This document shows, one piece after another, positions 11,201-22,981 of a stretch of 64,000 nt of DNA. The position numbers and the translations under genes are program-made. How positions within the stretch are numbered: position 1 is the stretch's first letter; every line of letters begins with the position of its first letter. The stretch is from positions 616,501 to 680,500 of the forward strand of contig JACEVL010000340.1 of assembly GCA_020284085.1 (NCBI GenBank), given 5' to 3'. This DNA comes from Aporrectodea caliginosa (taxonomy: Eukaryota; Annelida; Clitellata; Crassiclitellata; Lumbricidae). Under the pieces are notes generated by a model. That model worked only from the letters and a program-made list of their open reading frames with translations, ran no database searches and was not told where the DNA came from.

Positions 11201-12708
11201 GACACAAGCCAACAACTCTGCAAGTCTGATTGGCGTAGGCCTACGTCTGTTCAGTTGGTGGTATATTATATGTTATCCGTAAATTTATCACGTTGGGTAC
11301 CAGATGAACGAAGCGCAAGATGATTTATTTAACCAGGTGCATTTGCAGGTGCTTGACAGGTGCCTGACAGGTATTTGCAGGCGTTTGACAACGTTGCGCA
11401 AACACGCGTAAACAACGGTTGGGTCACGAAAGGTGCCATAACATTTCTAAACTACTAATAAATCTGGGTTTGAGTTACAAAACAACAGATGTTGTAGGCC
11501 CTATTATGTCATAAAAATTCTTTTCCTCAGAATGATGATCGAAATTTCGAACAAAAAGGCTAGCTAGAAGCAGAAGAAAGTTGATGCCCACTTTATAAGC
11601 GTAACTGCAGGGACATTATAATTATAGCCATTGGCCCATTGCCAGTATTTGGAAGGACTTTAAAAACGGCGGTTGAAGATGACGCTAGTATTTTCTTCTG
11701 CCATAAGCATTCATATCGGCTTTTTGCCCAAGGGATCGAAACTTCGAGTAGCCTACCTGGCAAATCCAATTCTGGCTACATACAACACTAGTTCGAAGTA
11801 CTAGCTAGCATAAATTTCTCTGTGCCACATAAATTATTTCAATGGCAATTGGCCAGTATCCGCAGAAACAGACTATAGCAGTAGCACACTAGCCCATATA
11901 TAGGCACTACTTCTATGTCAAATCAGCTAAATTAACCGATAGCTAGGCCTACATATGAATGCAATGCATAATGTATTATGCTTAGTCAGCAAGTTTAAAG
12001 CATGAATTTATATAGGAAGTCTCACAACGAAAACTTGATGAAAATTCCATGAATAATCATGTTGTTGATGTGTGATTGGCTGGCGAGTTCGCGCGCCAAG
12101 GTGAAAAAACGCAGTAATCACGTGCCTCCGTGCGTCTAGCTGTCACGCATCAAATGTTTGTGGGGTGGTGTAATATTGGCTGGCAAGCGTCATCACGTGT
12201 TGGTCGCCCGGGAAATGACGCTGACGTTGCGATAGGGATTAGACCAGTCTGAACCGGTTTGCTGTTGTGACGAGAAATAGTCTATAATAATCTGCGCATT
12301 GTGAAGGCGTAGTTTTGACACTGCTGTCAATCTGGGCTAAGGTCGGGAACAGTGGTTTGGTGGCCTCACCAAGCCGGAAATGGGATATTGATAATGAGAT
12401 GGTTGAGGTAACGAGTAAGCGCTTTTCTACTGTTATGTCCTATTCTTTGCTAGTAAATGTAGCTGTGTCTGTGCACAATGTGTCTGTCTGTAAAATACTG
12501 AATCACTTCGAGATACGTTTTCTACTCCTCTCGCATTTCTTGTTGCTCTGTTGGTTTAGTAACATCGTTGATAGAAGAGAATGTAGACGTCCCTTAAATT
12601 CCAGTAGTTTGGGTCTGTTGGCGTCACCCTGAAGTAACAATGGAAACAGAGGTCAACCTAATCGTTCGACTGTGACAACATTACTACATTATAAAATAAT
12701 AATATATC
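8226..12708. other. Long stretch without a recognised gene
   Basis: I see no convincing exon here. Weak signals: a TTAACCCTCGGGCTACC start near 8408 that could be a piggyBac-like end; a possible repeat bounded by GGGCGCCCGCAG (about 9275) and CTGCGGGCG (about 10938) in inverted orientation; and a perfect 8-bp hairpin GGGGGGTC-ACGC-GACCCCCC at 10906-10925. The region 12100-12320 is locally CpG-rich. The missing C-terminal exons of the USP gene could lie here but were not found. Confidence 0.4.
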
Positions 12709-12800
12709 GGGGTATGTTTCGCTGATTGCTTAGAGCTCTCGGCTTGTAACGTGGAGAGTACGGGTTCGAGTCTTCCTCAGACGGTTGCTGCCAAGGAACG
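12709..12800 (+). mobile_element. tRNA-derived SINE head
   Basis: The stretch GATTGCTTAGAGCTCTCGGC followed 20 bases later by GGGTTCGAGTC has the order and spacing of RNA polymerase III A and B boxes. It is not a complete tRNA fold, so I infer the head of a SINE. GAT/AAT simple repeats follow. Confidence 0.5.
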
Positions 12801-13386
12801 GTGAGCATGTTCTTCGTTATAAACTGATCAGTAACATAACTGCTGTCGTACGCATGGTCGTGTTGAGCGATCGCTTGCCTATGACAGCCTATAGGCTGCA
12901 AGGGCATATCATACTCACAATGATAATGATGATGACGATGGTGCTGATAATGATCATGATAATAATACTAAAAAGTAAAATAATAATAATAATGATACTT
13001 TTCTCAGGAGACAACAGAGAGACCAGTTTCTTGCTACAACAGCTCTCATCACTATCCTTTCTCTAGTTTGTCTTCTGACACATTGTCATACATGACTGTT
13101 TATCTAAAATAATAATAATAAATATAATAATAATTAATAATAATACCTGTAATAGACTATATAATAAAGTCGATAGGTATATACTGACCGACTGTCGCTG
13201 TAATTATACCAGTTGTTGGACGGTGATTTAATGTCGGCCGTGTAATGTCCGAAACGTAAAGAACCGTAATGATTACAAACAGCAATCAAGTCATAGACGA
13301 CGACTTCTTCACGGCCTGTACATAAAGCAGAAAATGTCCTATTGCTGATTTATGTGAGAGACAGTGTTCCCGTCACAATTACAAAC

Positions 13387-14313
13387 CATGGAGAGATGGG
13401 TAACTAATCGATTAGATGCTAATCGATTAGCTAATCGATTAGACAAACAGCTAATTCTAATTCTAATCGATTAGCTGTCATCTGATGCTAATTCTAATTC
13501 TAATCGATTAGCAATTTTCAGCTAATTCTAATCGAAAATCGATTAGCTGATCGATTAGATATGTGAAAATTAAGCTGAGAACGCATTCATTAAGAATGAG
13601 TTCATTAATATTGAGTTTTCAAGAATTCCTTACTTACTGTTTCAAACCTGCAATGATCTGTTCATGGTTATCTGTCCATTCTGTTCATGCAACACTGAAA
13701 GATTTGCATGTCTTCATGTTCTTAAACTACAGCATCACTGTGTTCCTGCAATCTCAGCTGCCACGGAACGCGTATTTAGTTTTGTGGGTATACATCGTAA
13801 ACGCTAGACGCTGTAGGCTAAGTGATGCACTGATTCAAGATATGCTAATTGCAAAATGCAATAGTGAACTTATGCAGTAGCAATGTCAATAATTGCAGCA
13901 TGTATTGACCGATGTGGTGCAAGTTGCTTGCTGGCTTTTGGACTGTTCTCTCACATAGCAGTTGTGCAGCTTTAGATATTGTAATAGGCTACAGCTTTAG
14001 GTATTGTACGTAATAGGCTACAGCTTTAAGCATTGTAACAGGCTAAAGCTTTAGGTATTGTAATAGGATACAACAACTTGCTGTAGTAACTTGCTGTGCT
14101 CTGATTACAATTTTACAAATTCATGAAGGAAATATATGTATCAAACTATCGATTATCGAAATCTAATTCTAATTGCTAATCGATTAGCTGCTGCTCATTC
14201 TAATTCTAATCGATTAGCTAAAACCTTTTGCTAATTCTAATTGATTAGTAAATTTCAGGAGCTAATTCTAATTCTAATCGATTAGCAGTTCTAGCTAATC
14301 GTACCCATCTCTG
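13387..14313 (+). mobile_element. hAT element with perfect 8-bp TSD
   Basis: The element starts CATGGAGAGATGGGTAACTA and ends GTACCCATCTCTG. It is flanked by an identical 8-bp duplication TTACAAAC (13379-13386 and 14314-14321), the hallmark of hAT insertion. Both ends (about 13395-13560 and 14150-14300) are packed with AATCGATTAG and CTAATTCTAATTC motifs. The interior keeps only a broken transposase C-terminus, so it is non-autonomous. Confidence 0.85.
13745..13880 (+). pseudogene. hAT transposase C-terminal (dimerisation) remnant
   Basis: One frame reads PAISAATERVFSFVGIHRKR then a stop; the next frame continues RRCRLSDALIQDMLIAKCN. Together they match the conserved hAT C-terminal signature (SA.SERVFS.AG......R.RLS......L..LK.N) with a frameshift in the middle. 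It lies inside the hAT element above. Confidence 0.75.
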
Positions 14314-14333
14314 TTACAAACATCAACCAATTG

Positions 14334-14562
14334 TGGGGCGCGGTGGTGTAGGGGTATGTTCGGTGCCTTGCAGCCAGAGGGTTGCAGGTTTGAATCCATC
14401 TCAAGCAGCCGCGTAGCGGCGTAGGGACCCTGGGCAAGTCCTTCACTCGCAATTGCTCATGCGCTTCGGCGTGAAACTCCGATTCAGTGTCCGCGCTGTA
14501 GTCGGGAGCGCCTCTGAGTAGAAATCTTGAAGGGGTGCTATATAAATATCTGAAATGAATTG
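14334..14562 (+). mobile_element. tRNA-derived SINE
   Basis: The head GGTGGTGTAGGGGTATGTTC and GCAGGTTTGAATCC supplies A and B boxes. The body contains CCCTGGGCAAGTCCTTCACTC. The tail GAGCGCCTCTGAGTAG...GGTGCTATATAAATATCTG is shared with LINE/SINE tails elsewhere in the window (51385-51430, and inverted at 51895-51930). It sits just downstream of the hAT element. Confidence 0.7.
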
Positions 14563-14599
14563 TCTTCAGAACTAGTTTAGCATATTCGTTTGACATCTC

Positions 14600-15150
14600 T
14601 CACACGACGTCACACAACGCTCGTGAATAAGATGGTGCCCTGCGCTTAGATTTAGAGTAGGCCTATCCCTCTATAATTTAGGCATTCATGATTTACCATT
14701 ACAGTTATCCTAAAGTCGTTCAGCAAAGACTTCGATGGTTTGGTCGCTCATGTGGAAAGAATCCCAGTTGTGTGAATCCCAGAAAATGCGCTACAGGCAA
14801 GATGCAAGGATTAAAAGAAAAAAAGGAAGAACATTGGATGGCCAATAAAAACGAAGACATAACAATTCAGTTTCCTCTTACCTGCTTTCCTTGTACATAC
14901 TACAGCGTGGGCAGCAAATGTTCGGATCTGCTTTCTCGTTCGCACATAAAATTATATGGGGCCAAAACTGAAAGGCTTAAAAAATACTGTATAGGCCTAA
15001 CAGGAAAAATACTAAAGATAAATTAAAAGCATAATGCATCTACCTATAGGCTTACAACCTGGCTAATGCTTGAAATTCTCTGAATAACCTACCAGCCTAG
15101 AGGCCGGAGTACATTCTCAGTACACAACTACACATAATAGTATAACCTAC
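14600..15150. other. Intronic or intergenic sequence, nothing recognised
   Basis: No supportable exon; lies beyond the last USP exon found on the minus strand. Confidence 0.4.
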
Positions 15151-15275
15151 CTAAAACGTCACCAGACGAATTAACATCCTTTCGCTTGATCTCCAGCTTT
15201 TCCTGTGGGAAGAAGACTTCATTTTCCTGTTTCACAGCCCTCATAAAATCGTATCTCTTTAGATCTGCAATGATT
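15151..15275 (-). CDS. USP exon with DLKRYDF
   Basis: Acceptor CTTTCCCTTGACAG and donor TTTTAG|GTAGGT bound an exon encoding IIADLKRYDFMRAVKQENEV and on to NSSGDVL. It corresponds to the 'LPRVLILHLKRYSF' block of USP catalytic domains. It starts in phase 2, so it cannot follow the 16370-16447 exon directly; an intervening exon is missing from this annotation. Confidence 0.75.
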
Positions 15276-18200
15276 CTGTCAAGGGAAAGAATACGTGTTT
15301 TATAAAGAGGTAAGGTAAGGTCAAATAAGGTATGGCTACATGCCGTATCATACCATAATTCAAATGACCAATTCAAAGGATACGTATCATGAGAAACCCG
15401 GGTAGACACTTGAGGCTGGCCTCAATGGAGCAGGGTTGCATAGCCTTGCGTTGCTTAGCCTGGCAATCCATACACAGCTACAAAACGGAGCAAAACAGTA
15501 AAACATTCAAATGTACTGTATGCAACATAATTTACAGTTTTCAAATCTAATCTCTAATCAAACACTGATCATTCATAATCTCAGAGTATCCCAGGCTTAA
15601 AAAATTGGACGCACACCCCTTCCATCCCCACCCGTCCCCTCTCCGCCGTTCATAGTCACAGACTAAAAATGACTCAGATCGAGTGACTCATAAAAGTACA
15701 GTATAACATAATGCATATGATAATATACATTATGATATTATACATACTGTATGGTAAACCAAAAATTACAGAGTGAAATTGTCATGTTGTATGTTTACAT
15801 TTAACCAATCCAGTAATCAGTTGTCAAAGTCAAAAGCAACACGACGATGCCCCATGAATTGAAAGTCCTTTATAACTTCAGACACATCAGGACAAATGTC
15901 CATGTGAACGTGCAGTAACGATGGAGCAGTTAGACGTTCGGATCCCATCGTTGAACGCACATAACATTTGAGACGTCTCAGGAGGCAGAAGATAAGAGTT
16001 TAGGAAAAACTGTGTGCAAATTGGGATAGAAATCCTTCGTCAGCAGAAAACAGTCTTGCAAAGACACATCGACGCTTCTGTTACTGAAGACTCCTGATGG
16101 TGGCATTACTTCAGAGATTTGAATTACGAACTAGCACATTCCGTACACGGGCACCTTATAAATGGTGTGGCTCCCATTAATACGGGTAGCGGCAGTGAAG
16201 GATCTCACCCGATCAATTCAGGGTGGAGGCCATACGATTGCTATTATAAAAAGGTATTACAAAGGCCAAACTGTTGCTATGTAAATTTACATTTCCATTT
16301 AAAAAGTTCCATGGAAAATACTTTCATTCCGGTTCTTAAGATCTCCAATTGGATGTTTAAGCAACTTACAGCATCTCCGTCGACCTCCTCTTTTTTAGTG
16401 TAGTTCTCAAGGCAGTGTTGTAGCGCCACTATTATGCTTTTGTCCACCTGAAAAGTATTAAAATATATCAAGTCAGGTGTTATGTTCCTGTTTAAAGGTA
16501 CCCCACTTTTTATCACCCTCTAACTGTAAACCATCTAGCAACCCATAAAGATAGAGAATTGCATTGATACCAGATGGCCTGGCAATTCATGGCTCCAATT
16601 ACTAATTAGCAAACCGTTAAAACGACTTTTACGAAGACCAGTGTCAATTTCGCATCAATTAGAATTGCAATCAGTAATAATTACAACTTACAATTTGCTT
16701 ATTTCTAAGTTAATTCTAATTTGCAATTACAATTTCTGATATAATTACACCAAGATGAAATTTGACAGCAGATGCTATAGGCCTAGTACTGCTCGATCTG
16801 TAATCCCTTAGACATAAAGTGTCTGTAGTACATTTATTGCATCCTTAATGTTTAGTCTGTCTCAGTGGATTGTTCTCTATTAACAGACATTAATTTCCAG
16901 ATAGGTTTTAAACGGTAAGGTAATATTTTGAAAGACAAAGTTCAGTAACGTAATGTAAGGAAAGGTACCGTAAGCAAAAGGTTTAGAGGTAATGTAAGGT
17001 GACGACAGGTTAGCTTCCACTCCTTCGGTTCATACATCTTCAGGCAGCAGAAATATACGAGAGGCATAGTAGGCTACTGAGGTTGAAAAGACATATCAGC
17101 TTCGGTGCAGATACAACATCACTGCAACAACTATATTATTATATATTATGTATAACCTGGATAGCTCTTTTCATTTATGAAATCTCACCGATTTACCACC
17201 TTCTGAAGTCAATGGAAGCGACAAACTGAAGAAAGGTTGTTCATTGATGAGTAAGTGCTTGCATTCGTTGAATCGAATCACATTTTGCTGTCTTCCCAAA
17301 AGAAAATCTACAGCCAGGGAACATATTTTATCAAGATCTAGAACGATTCTGCGTTTTAATTAATTCAGAATTACAACTATTCTTGTGTTTTATTGTGATA
17401 GGCTAGTGGTTATAGTCTGCATGACTCTCAGCCTAGAGACAAAGGTTCGAATTCAAGCCGTATTTGAACTTTCTCCTCCTCCTAAACTCATCATAGCCAA
17501 CTCAGCCATAAAATGAGTGTAATGTCGTATACTGTCAAGGGGAGATCAGGCGGTGATGGAGAGGATTGGACCCCTCCCACATATACCAAGACTATGGAAG
17601 CAAAGTTGCTAATACTACACCCTTGGCTGCCTCAAGTATACCTTCAGGGGCTGCTCTGTGTCTTCTTCCTATAAGACAGTATGCAGTATTGACACAAACA
17701 CAAAGATTAACAAATGTAATCGCAGTTGTAAACTACACATTTCCACAGCGCTACTCTAAAGCTAAGCGCAGGGCACCAGCTTATTCACAAGCACATGTGC
17801 AGTGTCAGAAGGGGTTTCCAGAGATGGTCAAGGGAAGATCACAGTCTGGTTACCAGAGACCAGAAGCAGTCTGAATGATGACCTCTCGATGCTGATCTGA
17901 TTGAGTTTCGGAAGCAAATATTTTGGTGTAAATTCTAAACTTTAAAGTTATCAGGTCATATATACGGTGGTAGATCGTTCATGTTTACCTTTCATCCCTG
18001 CACCCGACTTTACACCCAGAAGCGTCATGTGAAATAACCCAGGCGGATCACATGGATCACATAACTCAGATGAAACAACTCTGTTCTTTCCAAAGAGTTC
18101 TGAATTCTGTGAAGTATCATCATGCTTACACTTTGTAATACCAACAAGAAGTGAGTTACAGTAATTGAGGTGACTCTAGACCAATGCATTTACCATAGTC

Positions 18201-21200
18201 AACATGATTATCATCATCATCAACATCATCATCAGCAGCAGCACAAAGAACATTGACGACTTAGTGCTATATAAATTTGGATTGTGTAGTAATCATACGG
18301 TCATTTTGTTTACAGACTCAGATGATAGACAATATACTTTCAAACTACCGACCTGCAACGAGATCTGGCTTTCTTTCACTGAAACACAATCAACCACAGA
18401 ATATTAAATCAAATGAAATCTTTACATTAAATATCTGTAATAATTGCTCAGGTTCAGAACGTCATAACATAGTAGCAAAATAGCACAATACTTTATTGCA
18501 CTAAAACTGGTCTTGCAGCAGAAAAAGAAGAAAATATTTCACAATAACACCACCAGCAAAAAGCTGGCAACAATAGACCCTATCCAGTTTCTAATAAAAA
18601 TTCATTTATATGTAAATAAACTTATATAAATTGAAATTTATTTTCAATAAACTTAGCAATATTTTTCAAATGCTAATAATTTCAGAATTAAAATTGAATG
18701 TATGCAAATCAGAGTGATTCCTAGGTCCGGGATCAGAATTCTGACAAATGCTGCTGGCAAAGTTATTATACTAAACAAGTAGCTTCACAGATCCGTAGTC
18801 TATTGTCTGAGAATAACTAATAAATGAATATAATTAAGAGAAGTTTAACCTTTTCAGAGTTTTGCTCAGACGACTCAGCAGACACAGAAGGAATTCATGC
18901 GCATCATTTTGCCTAAAGATAAACAGTTTCAATGTTAAAACAAATCTCTGTAAATATTAATCCATGATGTATTGTATTGCATATGTATGACCATAAATAC
19001 ATTTAATATAGTATCTTTAAACTACATGTTGCCTACCACCAAATTGTTCCAGCCAATAAAGATAAACATTTTCAGCTAAACTTATGATACATCTTTTTGA
19101 TTGAACTGTTAAATAGCCATGTTCCCGTAGAATCCAGAGGTACTTAAAAGTACTGTCTTAAGTGTCCTGATACAAGCTATGCATACATACATAAATACAT
19201 ATATGTACATGTACAGTGTACACATACATACAAATAAACATACATATATTAATTATGTAAGCATGAGCGGTAGTGTGGTGCAGGAGGGTGACCGGTCAGA
19301 GTATGTATGGATAAAGCTGTGCATGCACAGTGGCAACAGCATTGATAGTATAGCATTTTGGTGAGAGCGAGTCAAGAAGTGCATGTTTGCGCGTTCGTTC
19401 ATTATGGTTCAGTGATAGGTTAGGTTTGAGTGAACTTTGTCGATTGTATGAATTAGTCTGTCGTTTGCTAGCTCTTGTCAAGCAATGCAATCGGTAAGGA
19501 AAGGTTGCTCAGTTGTTGGTTCAATGTTGTCATGTTGCACAATAGCTGAACCGTCCTTCAACCTTCAGACCTAACTTCTGAGGACATATATATATTGATA
19601 GAGGCGCATAATAACTATGCAATTACTTTAGCTTAGCGTCTTCGTGAGGTTCTTATAAGGCGCTATATAAACGGCCATATACATACATACATAAACTACT
19701 TTGACTTAGTTACTATCACAACGTCTCTAAAAGCAATGGTTTTCATAAATTTGTTCCTTTAGTCAGATAGAATTTCACTGAGATGTGCATGAAAGGAAAT
19801 TTGGGAAGACTGCTTTTGACACTGGAAGGAATTTAAATCAAATGATTATCAGAACTTTTAGAAGCAACTAGCACAATAGCACATAGATATCTTGACCAAC
19901 TCTGATGAAGAAAATCTGAATCCAAGAGCACTGATCTGCTTTCGAAACTGACAAGGGTCTAGGGATGAATCAGAAACATTTTCTTGCATCTTCTTCATCA
20001 AACTGAAAAACTCTGTTTCAAAAAAAGAAATCATTATTATTATTATTATTATCATTGCCCAAGGAACAATGATTGCTCATGTACTTACACAATACATACA
20101 GTCACCTATACATATATATATACATACAAACATACATGCACTAAAGCAGTTCTTAAAAAGGCTTGCAGATGGGAAATATTTGGGAAGACTTCATTGCACA
20201 GACTGGAAGCTCTTCCAGAAATCACAGTTTCCTGGCCACTCCCTTCATCCCCTCCTACCACCTCTTCATAAGGTCAAATACTCGCTTCACAAGAGAGGAC
20301 ATCCTTTCATTATATACAATTGTTAAATCAAAAATGTTTAAAAGTAGCTTGTAAATCGACATATCTTCAGTTACATTTACTTGTGGGTATATAGTTGAAT
20401 AGTTGACTATATTTGTATGTCTATATTGTTTTCCCGTGTTATAGTCTATTTCAAATATGTATGTAATCGTCATATACAATATCATGCATATGCACTTGTC
20501 AGATGCAAAATTTGTACATAAAGGGTACCTTACTTACTCACATGAAAACACACACACACATACATACACAAATACATGTAGATAGCTTTTGTAAATAGCT
20601 TACATGAAGAATGTACTGTATATGCAACCTTTAATTAATTTATCATTCTAAACGGTTGTACATAAAACATTACTGTCATATATTTATCACTACTTCTCTT
20701 ACACAGTCAATGAATTTGCAATTCGAAGTACATTAATATTTTGTGTAGTTGATAATAGGCTCTGTGTAAAAATTACCATTTAGCAGGTCATCCTGAAACT
20801 TTAAAGGGCGCCCGCCTTTAAACCATGGCACCTTAGCCAAACATTGGAGAATCGAGTTCATATAACACTGAAAACAGCCAATAAATTACTTAAATAATAA
20901 TTTAAATTGTTTATAAAGAAAGAATACCAAGGCAATCACTATAAATAGGTGAGAAATAAGTTAAAATATCAGCTTAATAATTAGTATATATCAGTATATC
21001 AATTAATTAACTGTTACCAACTAACCTTGAACTCAACACATTTAGAAATTAGAATAAAATTTTTTAAAGCACAAATTAATCTAGTACTATATAAAGTAGC
21101 TAAATCAGAATAAAAATATTTAAAGCACAAATTAATCTAGTACAATATAAAGTAGCTACTATCGAATAACACCAATATCTACCAATACTTTCACCAGTAG

Positions 21201-22921
21201 AAATACATAGCAGAATCAGTTACATTGGCAGGTGTGTAATCACTAATACAAATAAATGTTGTTTTGCCAGTATTAATCTAAAGATAAAGAGTTTAATTTT
21301 TTACTGAAAATTGTCAATACCGCATAGTAAATGCTAAGTAAAACTATAAAAATAATATGCATGTATCAATCCAGCTATTTATATAGCACCTTTAGCAAAT
21401 TGTAATCACAATTTATATAGAGCCTCTTCAAGGCAGATATATGATCATTTGCACTCCCAACCTGACAACTAAAAACAATGGTTGAACAAAATGGTTTTAA
21501 AACACTTCTGGAATAGAGGCACATCATGCGAGAGACAATGGAGAAACCACGGAGTACAGCCTGCAAAGCATTATAACCTGATCATTAAGTTTTTAAACAC
21601 CGTGTGCCTTAGCATGGTATCCAGTGCAGTTATCCATCGTGAATATCGATATATGCCCAAACCTATAGGACCTGCAAGACATCATAAGGCTCAAGCCATT
21701 GTAAAACATATGATTTAAAGAACTCACTGTATTCCCAAGGTTTCTCAGACCCTGTTCAACACAGAAAATATAAATTGAAGGCAGAATATAATAGGAAAAA
21801 ACAAAATAAAACATGATCCATAGTTAGGTTGCACCATAACTTTAAACTGTCAGCTCTATTTTGGACAAAAATTTAAATCAAAAGTTTCAAAATTTAAGTC
21901 AAAAGTTTCATTTATGCAGTATTGTCTGTCTCCAAATCTTACAAAGTTGCTGTAAAAATTAAAGTCAATTCAAGCAAATCAGAATCTGAACTGATATACT
22001 TAAATCTTGAATCTGGACAATTATGTTTGTAAAATATTATTCTGTAATACCAACAAAAGCTAGTTTAGTGTAAACCTGAACTGATAACAACCAATTCTTT
22101 GTTGCTGTTCTTACACTGCTACTAAAGTGCTTTGATGCTACTTTTTTATTGGTTTTGTGTAGTAGGCCTGTTTGGTTAGCTGCTATTCTATAATTATGAA
22201 ATTGTTTTCCCGTTTGTTGCCTGACAAGTTTCAGATGATTTTTATGTTGCTTTTGTGCGAACATTTCCTTGGTTCTTCTTAGGATTCGGATGTTACTTCT
22301 GTGTTGCTTATGTCGTTGGTTTTTCTTGTTGTTGGAGTTGTAGCTTTCCTACAGGGAGTTTTGCTTGACAGGCCTATTTAAAGGAATCTCTGTAAACTCT
22401 GCTAATTCAGCTGACCACATTGATTGATGCCTTCTGCATAATGTTAACAATGCTGATGAAGTCATTAGCTGAGACCATACCTGAGAAGCAGATCGAAGGC
22501 CAGTGGCACCAGTCCTGCCTCTTGTCCTTGACTGTCTACCAGTTGACTTGCTGTTGGCGTCAGATGGTCCAGAGGAAGTAGTTGCTGAAGTGTGTATCAA
22601 AGCAACATCCGAGGATCCTGGTGAAGCTCTGGATAACCACAATTCAGATTGCCCTGTCTTTGCTTTGGTGGAATTGGCACCATATGAAGGAGTAGCATCT
22701 ACTCCAGCACCGGCTCCAGAATTGGAAGCTGAAGAACTGCTTACAGTTCCGACAAACTTTCTATTTTCTGGGCTTCCATAACCTAGCGTCGAACTAGATG
22801 CCATAGAGTCAAATATCTGGGATGTTTTTATTCTACCATAGTCATCATCTGACATCTGGGTGTTCTTTACTGGAGATAAATTAGCACAGTTTGCTGGGTT
22901 GTGTTGCCTTTGTTTGGGTTG
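15151..22921 (-). CDS. Ubiquitin-specific protease, USP37/26/29-like (multi-exon, incomplete)
   Basis: USPs remove ubiquitin from proteins with a Cys-His-Asp/Asn papain-like active site. On the minus strand, small GT/AG exons assemble in order: Ser-rich linker, GLRNLGNT, CYMNSILQCLAK (together the USP Cys box, catalytic Cys first in the second exon), a helical exon ending FRFSSSE, QNDAHEFLLCLLSRL, LSLPLTSEGGKS, VDKSIIVALQHCLENYTKKE, and IIADLKRYDF. The QNDAHEFL wording and the Q-G.{2}NLGNTCYMN-ILQ context match the USP37 group best. Phases agree at the linker/Cys-box exons, between exon ...FRFSSSE and QNDAHEFL, and between LSLPLTSEGGKS and VDKS. Missing: part of the region after LQCLAK, the zinc-ribbon-type CxxC segments, and the His-box exon (GHY), which I could not find. 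A weak extra exon candidate is 18314-18378. The introns are full of transposon fragments. Confidence 0.8.
16370..16447 (-). CDS. USP exon VDKSIIVALQHCLENYTKKE
   Basis: A 78-nt exon, acceptor ATACTTTTCAG and donor GCT|GTAAGT, 26 codons in phase 0. It matches the USP segment where an 'S+.+.+..F...E.LEGDN' helix follows the LSLPL strand. Confidence 0.7.
17189..17225 (-). CDS. USP exon LSLPLTSEGGKS
   Basis: A 37-nt exon with acceptor CCTTTCTTCAG and donor TCG|GTGAGA. It supplies the short LSLPL strand found in USPs before the second half of the catalytic domain and joins in phase to the 16370-16447 exon. Confidence 0.65.
17395..17790 (+). mobile_element. tRNA-derived SINE with long body
   Basis: The head AGGCTAGTGGTTATAGTCTG plus AAAGGTTCGAATTCAAGCC gives A and B boxes. 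The body ends in TAATCGCAGTTGTAAACTACA...GCGCTACTCTAAAGC, and a related tail recurs at 56040-56110. It lies antisense in a USP intron. Confidence 0.55.
18060..18190 (-). pseudogene. CR1/L2-type LINE fragment
   Basis: The minus-strand sequence AATTACTGTAACTCACTTCTTGTTGG corresponds to the DYCNSLLVG motif downstream of the reverse transcriptase core, but the frame is broken. A short relic only. Confidence 0.4.
18850..18912 (-). CDS. USP exon QNDAHEFLLCLLSRL
   Basis: A 63-nt exon, acceptor TTTATCTTTAG, donor AAAAG|GTTAAA. The encoded QNDAHEFL is the diagnostic 'Q(Q/N)DA(Q/H)EFL' motif of USP catalytic domains. Confidence 0.85.
19901..20012 (-). CDS. USP exon preceding QNDAHEFL
   Basis: A 112-nt exon, acceptor TTTTTTTGAAACAG and a weak donor GA|GTTGGT. 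It encodes FFSLMKKMQENVSDSSL, then FRKQISALGFRFSSSE, the helical segment that in USPs runs into QNDAHEFL. The phase of its end (2 nt) matches the 1-nt start of the next exon. The donor is weak, so its 3' edge is less certain than its start. Confidence 0.65.
20832..20867 (-). CDS. USP Cys-box exon CYMNSILQCLAK
   Basis: A 36-nt exon (or slightly longer, if the donor is the later ATG|GTTTAA), acceptor TTGGCTGTTTTCAG, donor AAG|GTGCCA. Its first codon is the proposed catalytic Cys of GNTCYMN. Another possible exon encoding NISHLQAFLRTAL lies near 20140-20240. Confidence 0.85.
21728..21751 (-). CDS. USP Cys-box exon GLRNLGNT
   Basis: A 24-nt micro-exon, acceptor TTTTCTGTGTTGAACAG, donor ACA|GTGAGT. 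It ends in GNT immediately before the catalytic Cys of the next exon; phase 0 on both sides. Confidence 0.85.
22481..22921 (-). CDS. Ser-rich USP linker exon, copy 1
   Basis: A 441-nt phase-0/phase-0 exon, acceptor TATGTTCTGCCACAG and donor TCTCAG|GTATGG. It encodes 147 residues of Ser/Ala/Gly-rich, probably disordered sequence ending RSASQ, which splices in phase to GLRNLGNT. A paralogous exon at 34885-35397 has the same ends and similar flanking intron. Disordered Ser-rich sequence before the catalytic domain is usual in USP37-type proteins. Assignment to the USP rests on phase and position. Confidence 0.65.
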
Positions 22922-22981
22922 CTGTGGCAGAACATACAAAAAGGTCAGCACCCAAACATTTAGATATGAAATGCATCATAA

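Noticed and set aside
12785..12907. Functional tRNA gene at the A/B-box match
   Set aside because: No cloverleaf with an acceptor stem; better explained as a SINE head.
13390..14310. Regularly spaced AATCGATTAG repeats as a CRISPR array
   Set aside because: Spacing is irregular, the motif is at both ends of a hAT element with a TSD, and the genome is eukaryotic.
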